A stretch of DNA of 64,000 nucleotides from Bacteroidota bacterium (GTDB lineage: Bacteria > Bacteroidota > Ignavibacteria > Ignavibacteriales > Ignavibacteriaceae), in contig JAKALM010000007.1 in NCBI GenBank assembly GCA_021824145.1, positions 116,364 through 180,363 on the forward strand, read 5' to 3'. A program made the translations under genes and the position numbers. The notes beneath the pieces are model-generated. The model had not been told where the DNA came from. It was given only the letters and a program-made list of their open reading frames with translations, and ran no database searches. Of the stretch, positions 1 to 9,932 are shown in pieces; position 1 is the first letter of the stretch, and each line of letters starts with the position of its first letter.

Positions 1-109
1 TAAAAAGATCAAATTATCATTTTCAAATTTTATGGAAAAATATTCTTTACCCATTTTAAAATATTTTCAAACTTCCAGAAAAGAAAAGTTAGGAATTTAT
101 TTAACAGAT

Positions 110-1024
110 TTATTTATCATCAAATCTTGATAGATCAAGAAATTCTCTATATCTATCATGGACACGAAGATATTCTAAATCTTCTAATCCTTTGGTACTA
201 AATTTTTCTACACAAAATGAAGCCATTGCACTTCCATAAATTACAGCTCGCTTCATATTTTCGTGGCTCAAATCTTGCGTTTTATGAAGATAACCAGTAA
301 AACCTCCTGCAAATGAATCACCAGCGCCAGTCGGATCATAAATCATTTCCATAGGATATGCTGGTGCAGAAAAAACCATATCATCTGCAAATAAAAGTGC
401 ACCATGCTCACCTTTTTTAATTATCAAAATTTCCGGACCCATGTCCCTAATTTTTTTTGATGCTTTTATAAGATTTGCTTCCTTGGCTAACAGTCTTGCT
501 TCCGAATCGTTAATTATTAAAACATTAACTCTTTTCAACAGCACGGAAAGTGCATCCATTTTGCCTTCAATCCAATAATTCATTGTATCGCAAACAACAA
601 ATTGCGGGTTTTCCATTTGATCTAAAACTTTTATTTGAAGTGTTGGATCAATATTACCAAGACAAACAAATTTTGATTTCTTAAATTTATCGGGAATAAT
701 CGGATTAAATTCTTCAAAAACATTCAACTCGGTTAATAAAGTATCTCGAACATTTAAATCGTAATGATATTTTCCAGACCATCGAAAAGTTTTTCCACCT
801 TGCACGATTTGAAGTCCTTCAAGATCTATATTATGATTTTCCAAAAGTTTAATATATTTTTTAGGAAAGTCTTCGCCAACTACTCCAACCAAATAAATTG
901 GTCCGCTAAAATAACTAGCTGCAAGAGAAATATAGACAGCTGAACCACCTAATGCGTTTTCAACTCTATCAAAAGGCGTTGCAACTGTATCCAAACCGAG
1001 TGAACCAACAACTAATAATCCCAA
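110..1024 (-). CDS. PfkB-family sugar/nucleoside kinase
   Basis: A 304-residue cytosolic ATP-dependent kinase of the ribokinase/PfkB fold. The N-terminal glycine signature (GGSAVYISLA, about residues 26-35) and the C-terminal PfkB signature DPTGAGDSFAGGF (about 230-242) are both intact; the latter carries the anion hole and the catalytic Asp. Length is normal for the family. The start is a TTG at 1024, preceded by AAGGAT, and the protein then begins with the usual hydrophobic strand (LLVVGSLGLDTV). The substrate cannot be told from sequence; adenosine, ribose and fructose are all possible. It lies downstream of the BNR-repeat gene on the same strand, with a hairpin between them. Confidence 0.88.
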   Translation of the reverse strand: MGLLVVGSLGLDTVATPFDRVENALGGSAVYISLAASYFSGPIYLVGVVGEDFPKKYIKLLENHNIDLEGLQIVQGGKTFRWSGKYHYDLNVRDTLLTELNVFEEFNPIIPDKFKKSKFVCLGNIDPTLQIKVLDQMENPQFVVCDTMNYWIEGKMDALSVLLKRVNVLIINDSEARLLAKEANLIKASKKIRDMGPEILIIKKGEHGALLFADDMVFSAPAYPMEMIYDPTGAGDSFAGGFTGYLHKTQDLSHENMKRAVIYGSAMASFCVEKFSTKGLEDLEYLRVHDRYREFLDLSRFDDK

Positions 1025-1116
1025 AGTTTTATCCTTAATTTGTCTTAAAAAATTGTTATCAAAAATAAATAAAACGTTACTTAAACCATAATTTTTAATC
1101 TGAATAAAATAATAAT

Positions 1117-1135
1117 GGGACGTTGTTCACGTCCC
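1117..1135. terminator. GC-rich hairpin between two minus-strand genes
   Basis: A perfect 7-bp stem (GGGACGT / ACGTCCC) with a 5-nt loop lies 16 nt past the stop codon of the BNR-repeat gene on the minus strand, followed there by an A/T-rich tail. It could be a terminator. It is unusually GC-rich for its surroundings, so it could also be one copy of a dispersed palindromic repeat. Confidence 0.45.
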
Positions 1136-1150
1136 TTGTGTATTAAAGTT

Positions 1151-4100
1151 TTATTTCAGAATAATTTTTTCTCCAGCTAACAATATTGGTAAACTTTTAC
1201 CAGATGCTAATGTATTAAATTCCGGAATTGAAGTCCCTAAAATTTCATTAAACTTATCTAGATAAATTTTTAACTGTCCTTCAAGCTCATTCATTTGATC
1301 TAATTGGACTTGAGATGGTGCTTTATCATATGCACCAGCAATAGAATAATAAAGCCCGCCAAACCAATCATGGAAGTGAGAAAGATAATGGATATCATCT
1401 TCACCTACACCTTTCTGAGCTTTAGTTGATAAGATTGTATCTTTCAATGCAATTAATGCCGAGTCAATTTGATGGCCTTTAAATAAAATTGGGTGGTATT
1501 CATTTTCATTATCTAAAGGTTTACTGGTAATTCCTTTTACTGAGGAATTGAAATTTTCAATTTGATTATGAATAACATCAATTCGATTTAACATTGCATT
1601 CATTGTAGAAATATCGTCCTGTACTTTTTTAACAGCAGCAAACTGAGATTTCGCAGCTTCAAAATTATAATTCATTCGAGGATCAGCTTTCACTTCAATA
1701 TTTTGAGTTTCAGTTTTTCCATCTACAGTAATTGATATTTTATAAGTGCCTGGTAATACTTCAGGTCCATAATGTACCCCACCTCTTCTACCATGAACTG
1801 TATCGGCAGCAAGCGGAACGCCGCTTTTGTAATGAAGATTCCACTCCAACCGATTTAATCCTTCTTTTGTGGTTCCATGAAGTGTATCTATCTCACTTCC
1901 ATCCATGTTTAGAATTTTTATTAATACAGGCACTGAATCATGCTTGCCTTTTTCTTTTGAAGGTTTGATTTCTGATTTTAAATAATAATTAATTACAGCT
2001 CCTCCAGGAGGATTTGGTGCTGAGTATTTACCAGGTTCATCAAATCCGCCTTTCCACCAAGTGTATAATTGATAAACCGGCAGAGTTGTAAAAAATGTAA
2101 AATCATTTTCTTCAACTTTTTTATCAAAATTTTCAAGAGGAGTAATATTATCTAAAACAAAAATTCCGCGGCCGTGAGTCGCGACAACAAGATCGTGAGT
2201 CTGCTTTACGAATTTTAAATCAAATACTGGAGCCGTTGGAAAATTACTTTTCATTTTAGTCCAATTGTTTCCATTATCAGTTGAAAAATACAAGCTCGTT
2301 TCAGTTCCTAAGAATAAAAATCCTTTTTTGTTTGGATCTTCTCTCACTACATGTGCTGGTTCATCATCTGGTAAATTTTTTGTAATTAAAGTCCAAGTTT
2401 TTCCGTAATCATCTGTTCTATAAACATAAGGTTTTCGATCATCAAGCATATGTCGGTCATCTATGATGTAACAAGTTGAAGGTGAAAATGGCGAAACATC
2501 AATCTGATAAATTTTTCCCCATTCCGGAAGATTAGGAATATTTCTAGTTACATTAGTCCAATGCTCGCCGCCATCTTTTGTATATTGAACTTGGCCATCA
2601 TCAGTTCCAATCCAAATTACTTTTGAATCTTGAGGAGATAAACTAATTGAAATTATAGTTCCATAAGTTTCTGCACCGCTGATATCATAGTTGATTGGGC
2701 CGCCGCTAATTTGCTGTTTGGATTTATCATCCCTTGTTAAATCCGGACTAATAACTTTCCAAGTATCTCCACCATCCGTTGTTTTGAATAAAACATTTGC
2801 ACCAAGATAAACTTCATTTGCATTGTGGTATGAAACTGCAATTGGCGTTGTCCAATTGAATCTATATTTTAAGTCAGCAGGTTTTTTATCTCCAGCATCA
2901 AAAAGATATGGACGGATTTCATAACGTAATCCAGTTTTCAAATCAAGACGATTTAAAAATCCATCTTGCGATTCAGAATAAATTATATTTGGATCGCTAG
3001 GAGCTGGCACAACATATTCGCCGTCACCGCCGGCAACAGGAAACCAATGATAGCCATCAATGTTTCCGCCGTTAAGATTATGTGAAGGGCCATACCAAGC
3101 GTTGTTGTCTTGCAAACCGCCTCCAATATTATATGCAAGCAAAGTGTCGGTTGCACATTGATAGAATTGTTCAATTGGAATATTATTAAAATATCTCCAG
3201 TTGTTTCCGCCGTTTAATGACTCATAAGCACCGCCGTCATTTCCTTCAATAATTCTTTCTGGATTTATCGGATCAATCCAAATTGCATGATGATCAACAT
3301 GTATTGAATTATTTATTGATTTTGTTGTTCTGCCACCGTCAGTAGATTTTGTTATTAAGAATGAAAGGAAATAAACAGTTTCATCGTTATTGGGCGCAAC
3401 TTCCATTCTAGAAAAATAAAATGGACGTACATTCAAGGTATGATTGTTACTAACCATATTCCAATGGTCTCCAAAATCATGGCTGTCCCAAAGTGTTCCA
3501 TGATTCGATTCTATCAATGCGTAAACATGTTGAGGATTACTTAACGAAGTTGCAAAAGAAATTCTTCCAATCAATCCTTTTGGTAAACCTTTATCCAGTC
3601 GCTTCCAAGTTTCACCGCCGTCTTTCGATTGATAAACTCCGCTGCCTTTTCCACCGTCAATTAGTCCCCAAGGATGTCTTACGACTTGCCACGTTCCAGC
3701 TAAAAGTATTTGAGTATTTCCTGGTTCAAAAACTACATCGCTTACACCAGTTGAATCATTTACAAACAAAACTTTTTTCCATGTCTTTCCCCCATCAATT
3801 GTTTTGTACAATCCTCTATCTTCATTTGGGCCCCATGCGTGGCCAATAGCAGCAACAAAAATTATATTAGGATTATTTGGATCAATAATTATTTTCGAAA
3901 TTTGCCCAACATTTTTTAATCCCATAAAATCCCAGGTTGTTCCACCGTCTGGTGAATAATAAATACCATGTCCATCTAGAACATCATTACGAATATTGGC
4001 TTCGCCGGTACCAACCCAAATTAAATTTGGATTTGAAGGAGCTAAAGCGATCGCACCAATTGAAGAGGGATATTTTTCAAAAATCGCTTTCCATGAACTT

Positions 4101-4354
4101 CCTTCATCAGTGGTTTTCCAAACGCCGCCGCCCGCAGCACCTACATAATAAATGCTTGGGTTATCTGGAACTCCAACTACTGCACTTACTCTTCCGCCAG
4201 CAACTGCAGGGCCAATATTTCTAAATTTCAAATCGGCAAAAAGATCCGTTGAATCCTTATGCATAGCTTTTTCTTTTTGCTGAGGCATTCCATAGATTGA
4301 AATCAATGATAAAAAGAAAAGTAATAGAAAATAATTCAATACTTTCTTTAACAT
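1151..4354 (-). CDS. Secreted BNR/sortilin-like beta-propeller protein
   Basis: A 1067-residue exported protein. Residues 1-23 form a signal peptide (MLKKVLNYFLLLFFLSLISIYG). Most of the rest is repeated beta-propeller blades with Asp-box/BNR cores such as KTTDGGDTW, QSKDGGETW, YSPDGGTTW and RTDDYGKTW, the architecture of the VPS10/sortilin-type 'WD40/YVTN/BNR-like repeat' or 'glycosyl hydrolase' proteins common in Bacteroidota. The last 300 residues are a separate, partly helical domain. No catalytic residues can be assigned, so glycosidase activity should not be assumed; carbohydrate or protein binding is as likely. A strong Shine-Dalgarno (AAAGGAG) precedes the ATG. The 287 bp upstream, up to the Nudix gene, shows no clear promoter. 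Confidence 0.85.
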   Translation of the reverse strand: MLKKVLNYFLLLFFLSLISIYGMPQQKEKAMHKDSTDLFADLKFRNIGPAVAGGRVSAVVGVPDNPSIYYVGAAGGGVWKTTDEGSSWKAIFEKYPSSIGAIALAPSNPNLIWVGTGEANIRNDVLDGHGIYYSPDGGTTWDFMGLKNVGQISKIIIDPNNPNIIFVAAIGHAWGPNEDRGLYKTIDGGKTWKKVLFVNDSTGVSDVVFEPGNTQILLAGTWQVVRHPWGLIDGGKGSGVYQSKDGGETWKRLDKGLPKGLIGRISFATSLSNPQHVYALIESNHGTLWDSHDFGDHWNMVSNNHTLNVRPFYFSRMEVAPNNDETVYFLSFLITKSTDGGRTTKSINNSIHVDHHAIWIDPINPERIIEGNDGGAYESLNGGNNWRYFNNIPIEQFYQCATDTLLAYNIGGGLQDNNAWYGPSHNLNGGNIDGYHWFPVAGGDGEYVVPAPSDPNIIYSESQDGFLNRLDLKTGLRYEIRPYLFDAGDKKPADLKYRFNWTTPIAVSYHNANEVYLGANVLFKTTDGGDTWKVISPDLTRDDKSKQQISGGPINYDISGAETYGTIISISLSPQDSKVIWIGTDDGQVQYTKDGGEHWTNVTRNIPNLPEWGKIYQIDVSPFSPSTCYIIDDRHMLDDRKPYVYRTDDYGKTWTLITKNLPDDEPAHVVREDPNKKGFLFLGTETSLYFSTDNGNNWTKMKSNFPTAPVFDLKFVKQTHDLVVATHGRGIFVLDNITPLENFDKKVEENDFTFFTTLPVYQLYTWWKGGFDEPGKYSAPNPPGGAVINYYLKSEIKPSKEKGKHDSVPVLIKILNMDGSEIDTLHGTTKEGLNRLEWNLHYKSGVPLAADTVHGRRGGVHYGPEVLPGTYKISITVDGKTETQNIEVKADPRMNYNFEAAKSQFAAVKKVQDDISTMNAMLNRIDVIHNQIENFNSSVKGITSKPLDNENEYHPILFKGHQIDSALIALKDTILSTKAQKGVGEDDIHYLSHFHDWFGGLYYSIAGAYDKAPSQVQLDQMNELEGQLKIYLDKFNEILGTSIPEFNTLASGKSLPILLAGEKIILK

Positions 4355-4641
4355 TTTGCTGCTCCTTTCTTAAATAAATAAAAATACAAAATTGATATTG
4401 TAAAACTATATTATGACTTTAAACTTTTTAAAATATTCATTAGCAATTCTATAATTGAAAAGTTAAAAAGTTATTGATATTTATCATCGGATAATAATTC
4501 GTGGTCATTTGAAGTTTAAATATGGGGAATCATCTTAATTTATCGTCCAACATATTTCTTTATCTGAGCATTTAATTAAAGCGGCATGAAAATAATAATT
4601 TCCATTAAGAATAAAAATTAATTTTACATGATTGGCTTTTA

Positions 4642-5106
4642 CTATTTGATTTCAATCTCAACAAAATTTAAGAATTTAATTTTCTTTGTGAAGTAATCAG
4701 TAATAATATCAACAGAATTTTTTTGGCCCGGCCAGGCTAACATTTTTTTCGCTTTAGTTGGACTCACCCATTTATAATCGGAATGCTCATCACTAATTTT
4801 AACTTTCGAACCTTCATCCACTAAAACAGCAAACACCGGCAAAATAGAAACATAATCTTTTTCTGGATAATAAAATGAATTTATGTTTGGTGCTGTCCAA
4901 AATTTATGCGGTTTTAATCTAGTTTCTTCTTTTATTTCTCTTAACGCAGCTTCAAATGCTTTTTCTCCTTTGCGTATTTTACCTGAAACCATTTGCCATA
5001 AGCCTGGATAAATTTCTTTTCCAGATCTTTTTAAAAGTAAAAATTCTATACCGTTTTTAGTTTTTCTAAAAACATGAGCCTCAATTAGTTCAGAGATAAT
5101 TTTCAT
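4642..5106 (-). CDS. Nudix hydrolase (NudB/MutT-like)
   Basis: A 154-residue cytosolic pyrophosphohydrolase. The Nudix box occupies residues 42-64, with G42, E48, R56, E57, E60 and E61 in place. The penultimate Gly of the consensus is Arg63, a tolerated deviation. Length and the opening strand (HVFRKTKNGIEFLLLKRS) resemble dihydroneopterin triphosphate or dATP pyrophosphatases rather than the larger ADP-ribose enzymes, but the substrate is not decidable from sequence. It starts 58 bp after the stop of the large surface protein on the same strand. Confidence 0.85.
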   Translation of the reverse strand: MKIISELIEAHVFRKTKNGIEFLLLKRSGKEIYPGLWQMVSGKIRKGEKAFEAALREIKEETRLKPHKFWTAPNINSFYYPEKDYVSILPVFAVLVDEGSKVKISDEHSDYKWVSPTKAKKMLAWPGQKNSVDIITDYFTKKIKFLNFVEIEIK

Positions 5107-5164
5107 TTAGTAACCTTTTTTTAGATTGAATAATGTTAGTGTTATTCTCGTTTTAATTTTTAAT

Positions 5165-8100
5165 TTAAAAGAAAGCTCTTACCTCTGCGCGCAGTGTATG
5201 CACAGTTTTATCACCGCCTTGGGCTCTTCCATCATAGCTTACAGTTGATTGCAAATTTGCAGAAAGTCTGTAATCAAAATTAAAACGCCAAAAATAATTT
5301 TTCCCGACCAAATTTCCTTGAGTCATTTCAAATGGAATATAATTTTGCGTTGTGTTCGCATTTAATTCGTCTCGCTCAAATTCAATTCTTAGTCTTCCAC
5401 TTCCTGCAAAGGAAAAATTGAATCTTAACAGCTGAGAATTTATGTCTATTATTGTCGGGTTTACTGGAAGATCATCTTCTCTTTTACCGACAGAAAATTT
5501 AAAACCTACTTCAATATTTTGCTGCGGCCGATAAGAAAAATCTGAGTTAATACTATTTCCTGTAATTTCTCTTCTTCTTGTTGAAGTAATTGGAGCGTTA
5601 ACATTATCGCTTTCATTTACCAAATCAGTTTGATTACTAATTTCAGTAATCATTTTAAAATTTAATCTTAAGCTTCTCTCTCGGTTATAGCCGCGTTCAA
5701 ATCCATCGCTGTATTGGTTTAGACTATTTTTTTGAGAATACCTAATTCGCGCAGAAAATTCCGGATCATTTTCAAAAAGGTAAATATCCTGTTGAATAAA
5801 ATTTGAGCCGTTTAGTGTTTTTTCGGGATTTAAAAAATCCGAGAATTGTAGTAAATAAATTTTCTTATAATCTTGCTCTTGACTATTTTCTTCAACTCGC
5901 CAAAATGTTTCTGATGAAAACGGTTTTAAAATTTTTCCCATTAATGAATTCTGATCAAACATATCTTTATAATTAAATTTCCAGCGAGTGCTTGTCTTTA
6001 AATTAATTACAGGATAAAGTTTATCTGTTGGAACTGTAACTAAAACATAATCGCCGTCATAAAGGGTCGGCTGAAATTCATTTTCATCTTGAACGCCGTT
6101 ATGATTAAGATCGCCAAGATAAATATAATTTCCTGCGCCTTTAGCAACTTGTACAAAAACCCTCTGAAGTTTAGCTGATCTTTGAGTTGAAACTTCATAA
6201 TAAAGATCGCCATTTGCTGGAGTACCGAAATTAAATCTGCTTTGCGTTCTAACTAGAATAGTTTGATTATTTAAATAACCAAGTTTCTTAAAAGAATCGT
6301 TATAATTTTTATTTACAACCGTTAAGTTCAGTGTTGAATTTACTTGTCTGATTCCGCTATAATTAAGTTCAAACGTTCCACCTGTAGATTTTGCTTGTTC
6401 GGTCATTATTCCATTTAGCGGCAGATAGTCTTCTCTCAAAGAATATTTAGTCGTCAATTTAAAACCATAAAATTCAACCAAATCTAAAAAAGGATCAATC
6501 TCATAATATTTCAAGCTTGTAACGAAAAGCGAATCGATTCCTGATTGAGTATCTTTTTTGTCTTCAGCAAGAAAACTTATTCCAGGTTTTAATTTCCAGA
6601 ACGAATAATATCCGCTTCCTTGCTGCCTAAGCCAATTAGTTTTTAAAGATGCATTATCCGAAGAAACATAATCTAAATTATAACTCAACGAATAATTTTT
6701 ATTGTCTGTAAAATTTAAAACGTTATTAAATCTATCAGAATAAAAATCTTCGCCGCGTTTTAAATAAGAATAAGAAGAATTTAAATTCAGCTCATTTATT
6801 GGAATCAAATTTAAGTTAAGTTCACGCAATGTTTCACTTTCCGGAGTCTGAGTATTTGTAACATTAAAATCGCGATTAAATTCAATCGAATTAATTCTGT
6901 CGAGAGAAGAATAGCGATCTTGAATAAATCTATCTTTATAAGAAATTCCCATTTGTCCCAAACTCAAATTTCCGATTTCAATTTTTCTTGGATTAATTTT
7001 AAAAAAGATATTTCTGGCGTATCCAAAATCTTTGCTTTTATCAATTGAAGAAAATTTATTTTGATTAAAATTGCTTCCGGCTAGCTCTATGGACAAACTG
7101 ATTCCTTTCTCTGGGAAATAATTTAAATTTAAATCACCGACTTGAGTTTGCTGAGGCAGCGGCAAAAAGATTATTGGTAAGTAGTCGCCTTGCTTAATTC
7201 CTACAAATTTAAAATTGCCGATGCTTTGGCGAATATAATCACCTTGCTGAGTTCCGACATAACTGAATGAAACATTGTAAATTGAATTTGTATTTCCAGG
7301 ATTATATAAATAATATGAATATGTTTGCCCGTTTATTAAAGTATCAATTTTTTGATAAAGCCCACGAATAACTCCCTGAGAATCCGGTGGCGCTAAAGAC
7401 ACTCCGGTTTTTGTTGCTTTAAATCTATCATTTCCTGCAGCAGCTAAAATAGTTTTATCAGAATCCGAAAGTGTAATATCAACTGGAGAATTTTCATCAT
7501 CGCCTTCCTGCAAATATTGGAAATTAATCCCAAGTTTATTATTGAAAAGTTTCGATTCAACTCCGGCTCCGAAAAAATTTCTTGAATATTGTCTGTCAGT
7601 ATATTCAAAGTCAATCGTAACTCTGCTGGCAGCGGTTATTAATCGATTTGGTGTAAAAGTTATTTGAGCATTCGCATAATCAATAATATAATCGTTTCTC
7701 TCACCGCGTTTAACTTCATTTCCATCAATATAAACTTTTTCAGTACCAGCAATTATTATAATATTTCTTTCGTTGTTTGCTCCATAAAGTTGATATGGGC
7801 CTTGAACTCCATCGCTGCCGTTAAATTTGTTAGTTGTAAACTTGCCTTTTGAACTTGCGATTGCAATGAAAGCTTTTTGTCCATTATAATTAAATTCACC
7901 AAGCAGTCCTTGAAGTTTTCTATCTATTAAACCAAACTCACCGCTTTGTTTTTGCAGTTCATAATCTCCAAAAGTTCCAATTGCATTCGGATGTTTCACT
8001 TGAATAAAAACTTTATCCAATTCTTCAAGTGTCGCAGTATTACCTTCCGGTTGAATTGGATTATTTTCATCAGTTAAAGCAGCAACTACTTCAATATCTT

Positions 8101-8632
8101 TTGAAAGCCTTCCAGAAAGCTGCAGACGCAACCCGCTAGTTAAAGAAAAATCTTTTGTAGTGCCAACAGAAAATCCTCTTACAATTGTTCCACTTTTTTC
8201 AATTCCGCTGCCGAAGATTGACTCGGATGATAAAATATTCTCAGCACTCTGAATCGCTCTTAATGTATCGCCTGTTTTTTCCTCAAATTTATAAACGAGA
8301 ATATGTTTTTCATATTCATTCCTAAGTAAAATTCGAACCGCTTGGTATGTAATAAAAATGGTATCAAAAATAGAATAATGAAGCGAATCGGATAATTTAA
8401 AGGAAGCGTTTTGATAAGAAATCTGATAATCATTTTTGCTTAAGAGTCTTTTATTCAAGCGGACGGTTTCTGTAAAAGGAATTATAGCCGGGTGTGAAAG
8501 TTTATAAGAGTTTTCAAAATTAACATGAAGTGTATCGGTAACAATTGAAGTATAATATTTTTCTTGTGCAGAAATTAACTGACAAAAAGTTAAACCTGCA
8601 AAAATGATGAAGAGTATATTCTTTAATCTCAA
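5165..8632 (-). CDS. Large exported beta-rich outer-membrane/surface protein
   Basis: A 1155-residue protein of unassigned function. It has a signal peptide (about residues 1-22, cleavage after ISAQ). The rest is dominated by alternating polar/hydrophobic strands and ends in an aromatic residue (RAEVRAFF), as beta-barrel proteins do. Around residues 295-345 the pattern 'VYIDGNEVKRGERNDYIIDY..ITFTPNRLI' resembles the repeated surface modules of SprA-like and related Bacteroidota gliding/secretion proteins. A DxNxNGxxDxxE calcium-type loop (DLNHNGVQDENE) lies near residue 840. The start is TTG at 8632, with an in-frame stop 10 nt upstream and no Shine-Dalgarno, so the start is forced but unusual. 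I do not recognise a named family. Confidence 0.7.
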   Translation of the reverse strand: MRLKNILFIIFAGLTFCQLISAQEKYYTSIVTDTLHVNFENSYKLSHPAIIPFTETVRLNKRLLSKNDYQISYQNASFKLSDSLHYSIFDTIFITYQAVRILLRNEYEKHILVYKFEEKTGDTLRAIQSAENILSSESIFGSGIEKSGTIVRGFSVGTTKDFSLTSGLRLQLSGRLSKDIEVVAALTDENNPIQPEGNTATLEELDKVFIQVKHPNAIGTFGDYELQKQSGEFGLIDRKLQGLLGEFNYNGQKAFIAIASSKGKFTTNKFNGSDGVQGPYQLYGANNERNIIIIAGTEKVYIDGNEVKRGERNDYIIDYANAQITFTPNRLITAASRVTIDFEYTDRQYSRNFFGAGVESKLFNNKLGINFQYLQEGDDENSPVDITLSDSDKTILAAAGNDRFKATKTGVSLAPPDSQGVIRGLYQKIDTLINGQTYSYYLYNPGNTNSIYNVSFSYVGTQQGDYIRQSIGNFKFVGIKQGDYLPIIFLPLPQQTQVGDLNLNYFPEKGISLSIELAGSNFNQNKFSSIDKSKDFGYARNIFFKINPRKIEIGNLSLGQMGISYKDRFIQDRYSSLDRINSIEFNRDFNVTNTQTPESETLRELNLNLIPINELNLNSSYSYLKRGEDFYSDRFNNVLNFTDNKNYSLSYNLDYVSSDNASLKTNWLRQQGSGYYSFWKLKPGISFLAEDKKDTQSGIDSLFVTSLKYYEIDPFLDLVEFYGFKLTTKYSLREDYLPLNGIMTEQAKSTGGTFELNYSGIRQVNSTLNLTVVNKNYNDSFKKLGYLNNQTILVRTQSRFNFGTPANGDLYYEVSTQRSAKLQRVFVQVAKGAGNYIYLGDLNHNGVQDENEFQPTLYDGDYVLVTVPTDKLYPVINLKTSTRWKFNYKDMFDQNSLMGKILKPFSSETFWRVEENSQEQDYKKIYLLQFSDFLNPEKTLNGSNFIQQDIYLFENDPEFSARIRYSQKNSLNQYSDGFERGYNRERSLRLNFKMITEISNQTDLVNESDNVNAPITSTRRREITGNSINSDFSYRPQQNIEVGFKFSVGKREDDLPVNPTIIDINSQLLRFNFSFAGSGRLRIEFERDELNANTTQNYIPFEMTQGNLVGKNYFWRFNFDYRLSANLQSTVSYDGRAQGGDKTVHTLRAEVRAFF

Positions 8633-8716
8633 ACGTTGATTTCAGTTTTGTGTATGCCAAATCTAATTTTACGTGATACTTTTATCAAGTCCATTAGATA
8701 TAATTTTAAGAAAAAA

Positions 8717-9823
8717 TTAAAAAAGTATATTATCTTTTTTGCTGTTTGATAAAGCATTTTTTACAAAAATGCCCCAATATGAAGTTGGAGTATAATTCCA
8801 ATCTGAAATTAAACAAGGATAGGCTGAAGGATGAAAAGACCAAGCAGTCCAGCTCAAATTCCTAGAATTTATATATTGAATAATTTCTTGAGCCCAAATA
8901 TTGGGATCTGCTTGATAAGGATCTGGTTGGCAGCCAACTTCACCAATATAAACAGGATGATAGTTAGAAATTAATCCGGCATGCAAATCCCAAGTAATAA
9001 AATCAGAACCTTTCCATGGATAAATATGAGAGCCATAAATAATTCCGTTACCGTTTGGATCTGATAATTCGTAGCCCTTTAAAACTCCGCTAAGATCATA
9101 GCCCCAATCCAAACCATTAATTATTACTAAATTTCTTGCGCCTTCAGATCGAATTGAATCAATTAAATTTTGCAGTCCAATAGAATTATAAGAAATATTA
9201 TTTCCATTAATAATTTCTGAAACTTCACCGCCACTTTTCCAAATATTCCAATCAACATCATGTGGCTCATTGTAAAGGTCAAAAAGAACTCCGGGATTGT
9301 TTGAATATTTTTTTGCAAAATCTTTCCAGAAAATTAAGCTATTTTGATCAGGCATTTTATGCTGGCCCAAATAACTGCCCCAAATTCCGGCATCAGACCA
9401 ATGAAGGTCAATAACTGCGTAAGCGCCGAGATTAATTGTTTGATTTATAGCCATTTCAACAATTGTTTTATATGATTTTCCACTGTCGCTTTGTCCATCA
9501 GCTTTTCCAAACCATCTATCTTGACATACTGGAAATCTGATTACATCAGCATTCCATTCTTTTACAGCTACTTGAATTGATTGAGAGATATGCTCACCTT
9601 GATTCGACCATTCAAGGCTTGGAATGTTTACCCCAGCTAAACGAACAGCAGTTCCATTTAAAGTTTTAATAAATTTTCCCTCAACATGTAATTCTGAAAT
9701 TATTGAAGGAGATGAAATAACAGGCTCGGTAGGATTTTCGCGGCAGCCAATTAAAGATATTAAGATTGCTATTAATAAAAGATAAATTGCTTTGAAATTT
9801 AATTTGCGTGGAAAATATTTCAC
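8717..9823 (-). CDS. GH5-type glycoside hydrolase lipoprotein
   Basis: A 368-residue (beta/alpha)8 glycosidase with a lipoprotein signal (LLIAILISLIGC, lipobox Cys near residue 27), so it is expected to be membrane-anchored and exposed. The acid/base motif LYNEPH has E186 and the nucleophile motif YIGEVG has E295, both fitting glycoside hydrolase family 5 (endo-glucanase/mannanase clan A). Length is right for a single catalytic domain; no carbohydrate-binding module is visible. The substrate is probably a beta-1,4-glucan or mannan, but this is not decidable here. It may be read from its own promoter, since 109 bp separate it from the efflux permeases. Confidence 0.82.
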   Translation of the reverse strand: MKYFPRKLNFKAIYLLLIAILISLIGCRENPTEPVISSPSIISELHVEGKFIKTLNGTAVRLAGVNIPSLEWSNQGEHISQSIQVAVKEWNADVIRFPVCQDRWFGKADGQSDSGKSYKTIVEMAINQTINLGAYAVIDLHWSDAGIWGSYLGQHKMPDQNSLIFWKDFAKKYSNNPGVLFDLYNEPHDVDWNIWKSGGEVSEIINGNNISYNSIGLQNLIDSIRSEGARNLVIINGLDWGYDLSGVLKGYELSDPNGNGIIYGSHIYPWKGSDFITWDLHAGLISNYHPVYIGEVGCQPDPYQADPNIWAQEIIQYINSRNLSWTAWSFHPSAYPCLISDWNYTPTSYWGIFVKNALSNSKKDNILF

Positions 9824-9932
9824 TTAGTTAATTCTAAAATTTTTTACAATAATTTCTTGTACAAAGATAAACTTACACTAATAAAAAATTCAATTCAAAG
9901 ATCAATAATAAAATGAATTTTTTAATTAGAAC

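Noticed and set aside
3493..4224. Long plus-strand frames opposite the BNR-repeat gene
   Set aside because: They mirror the repeated blades of the minus-strand gene, are Leu/His-rich and lack ribosome sites; they are antisense shadows.
9883..9923. A/T inverted repeat (AAAAAATTCA / TGAATTTTTT) between the GH5 and permease genes
   Set aside because: Long loop and pure A/T stem except one pair; too weak to call a terminator.
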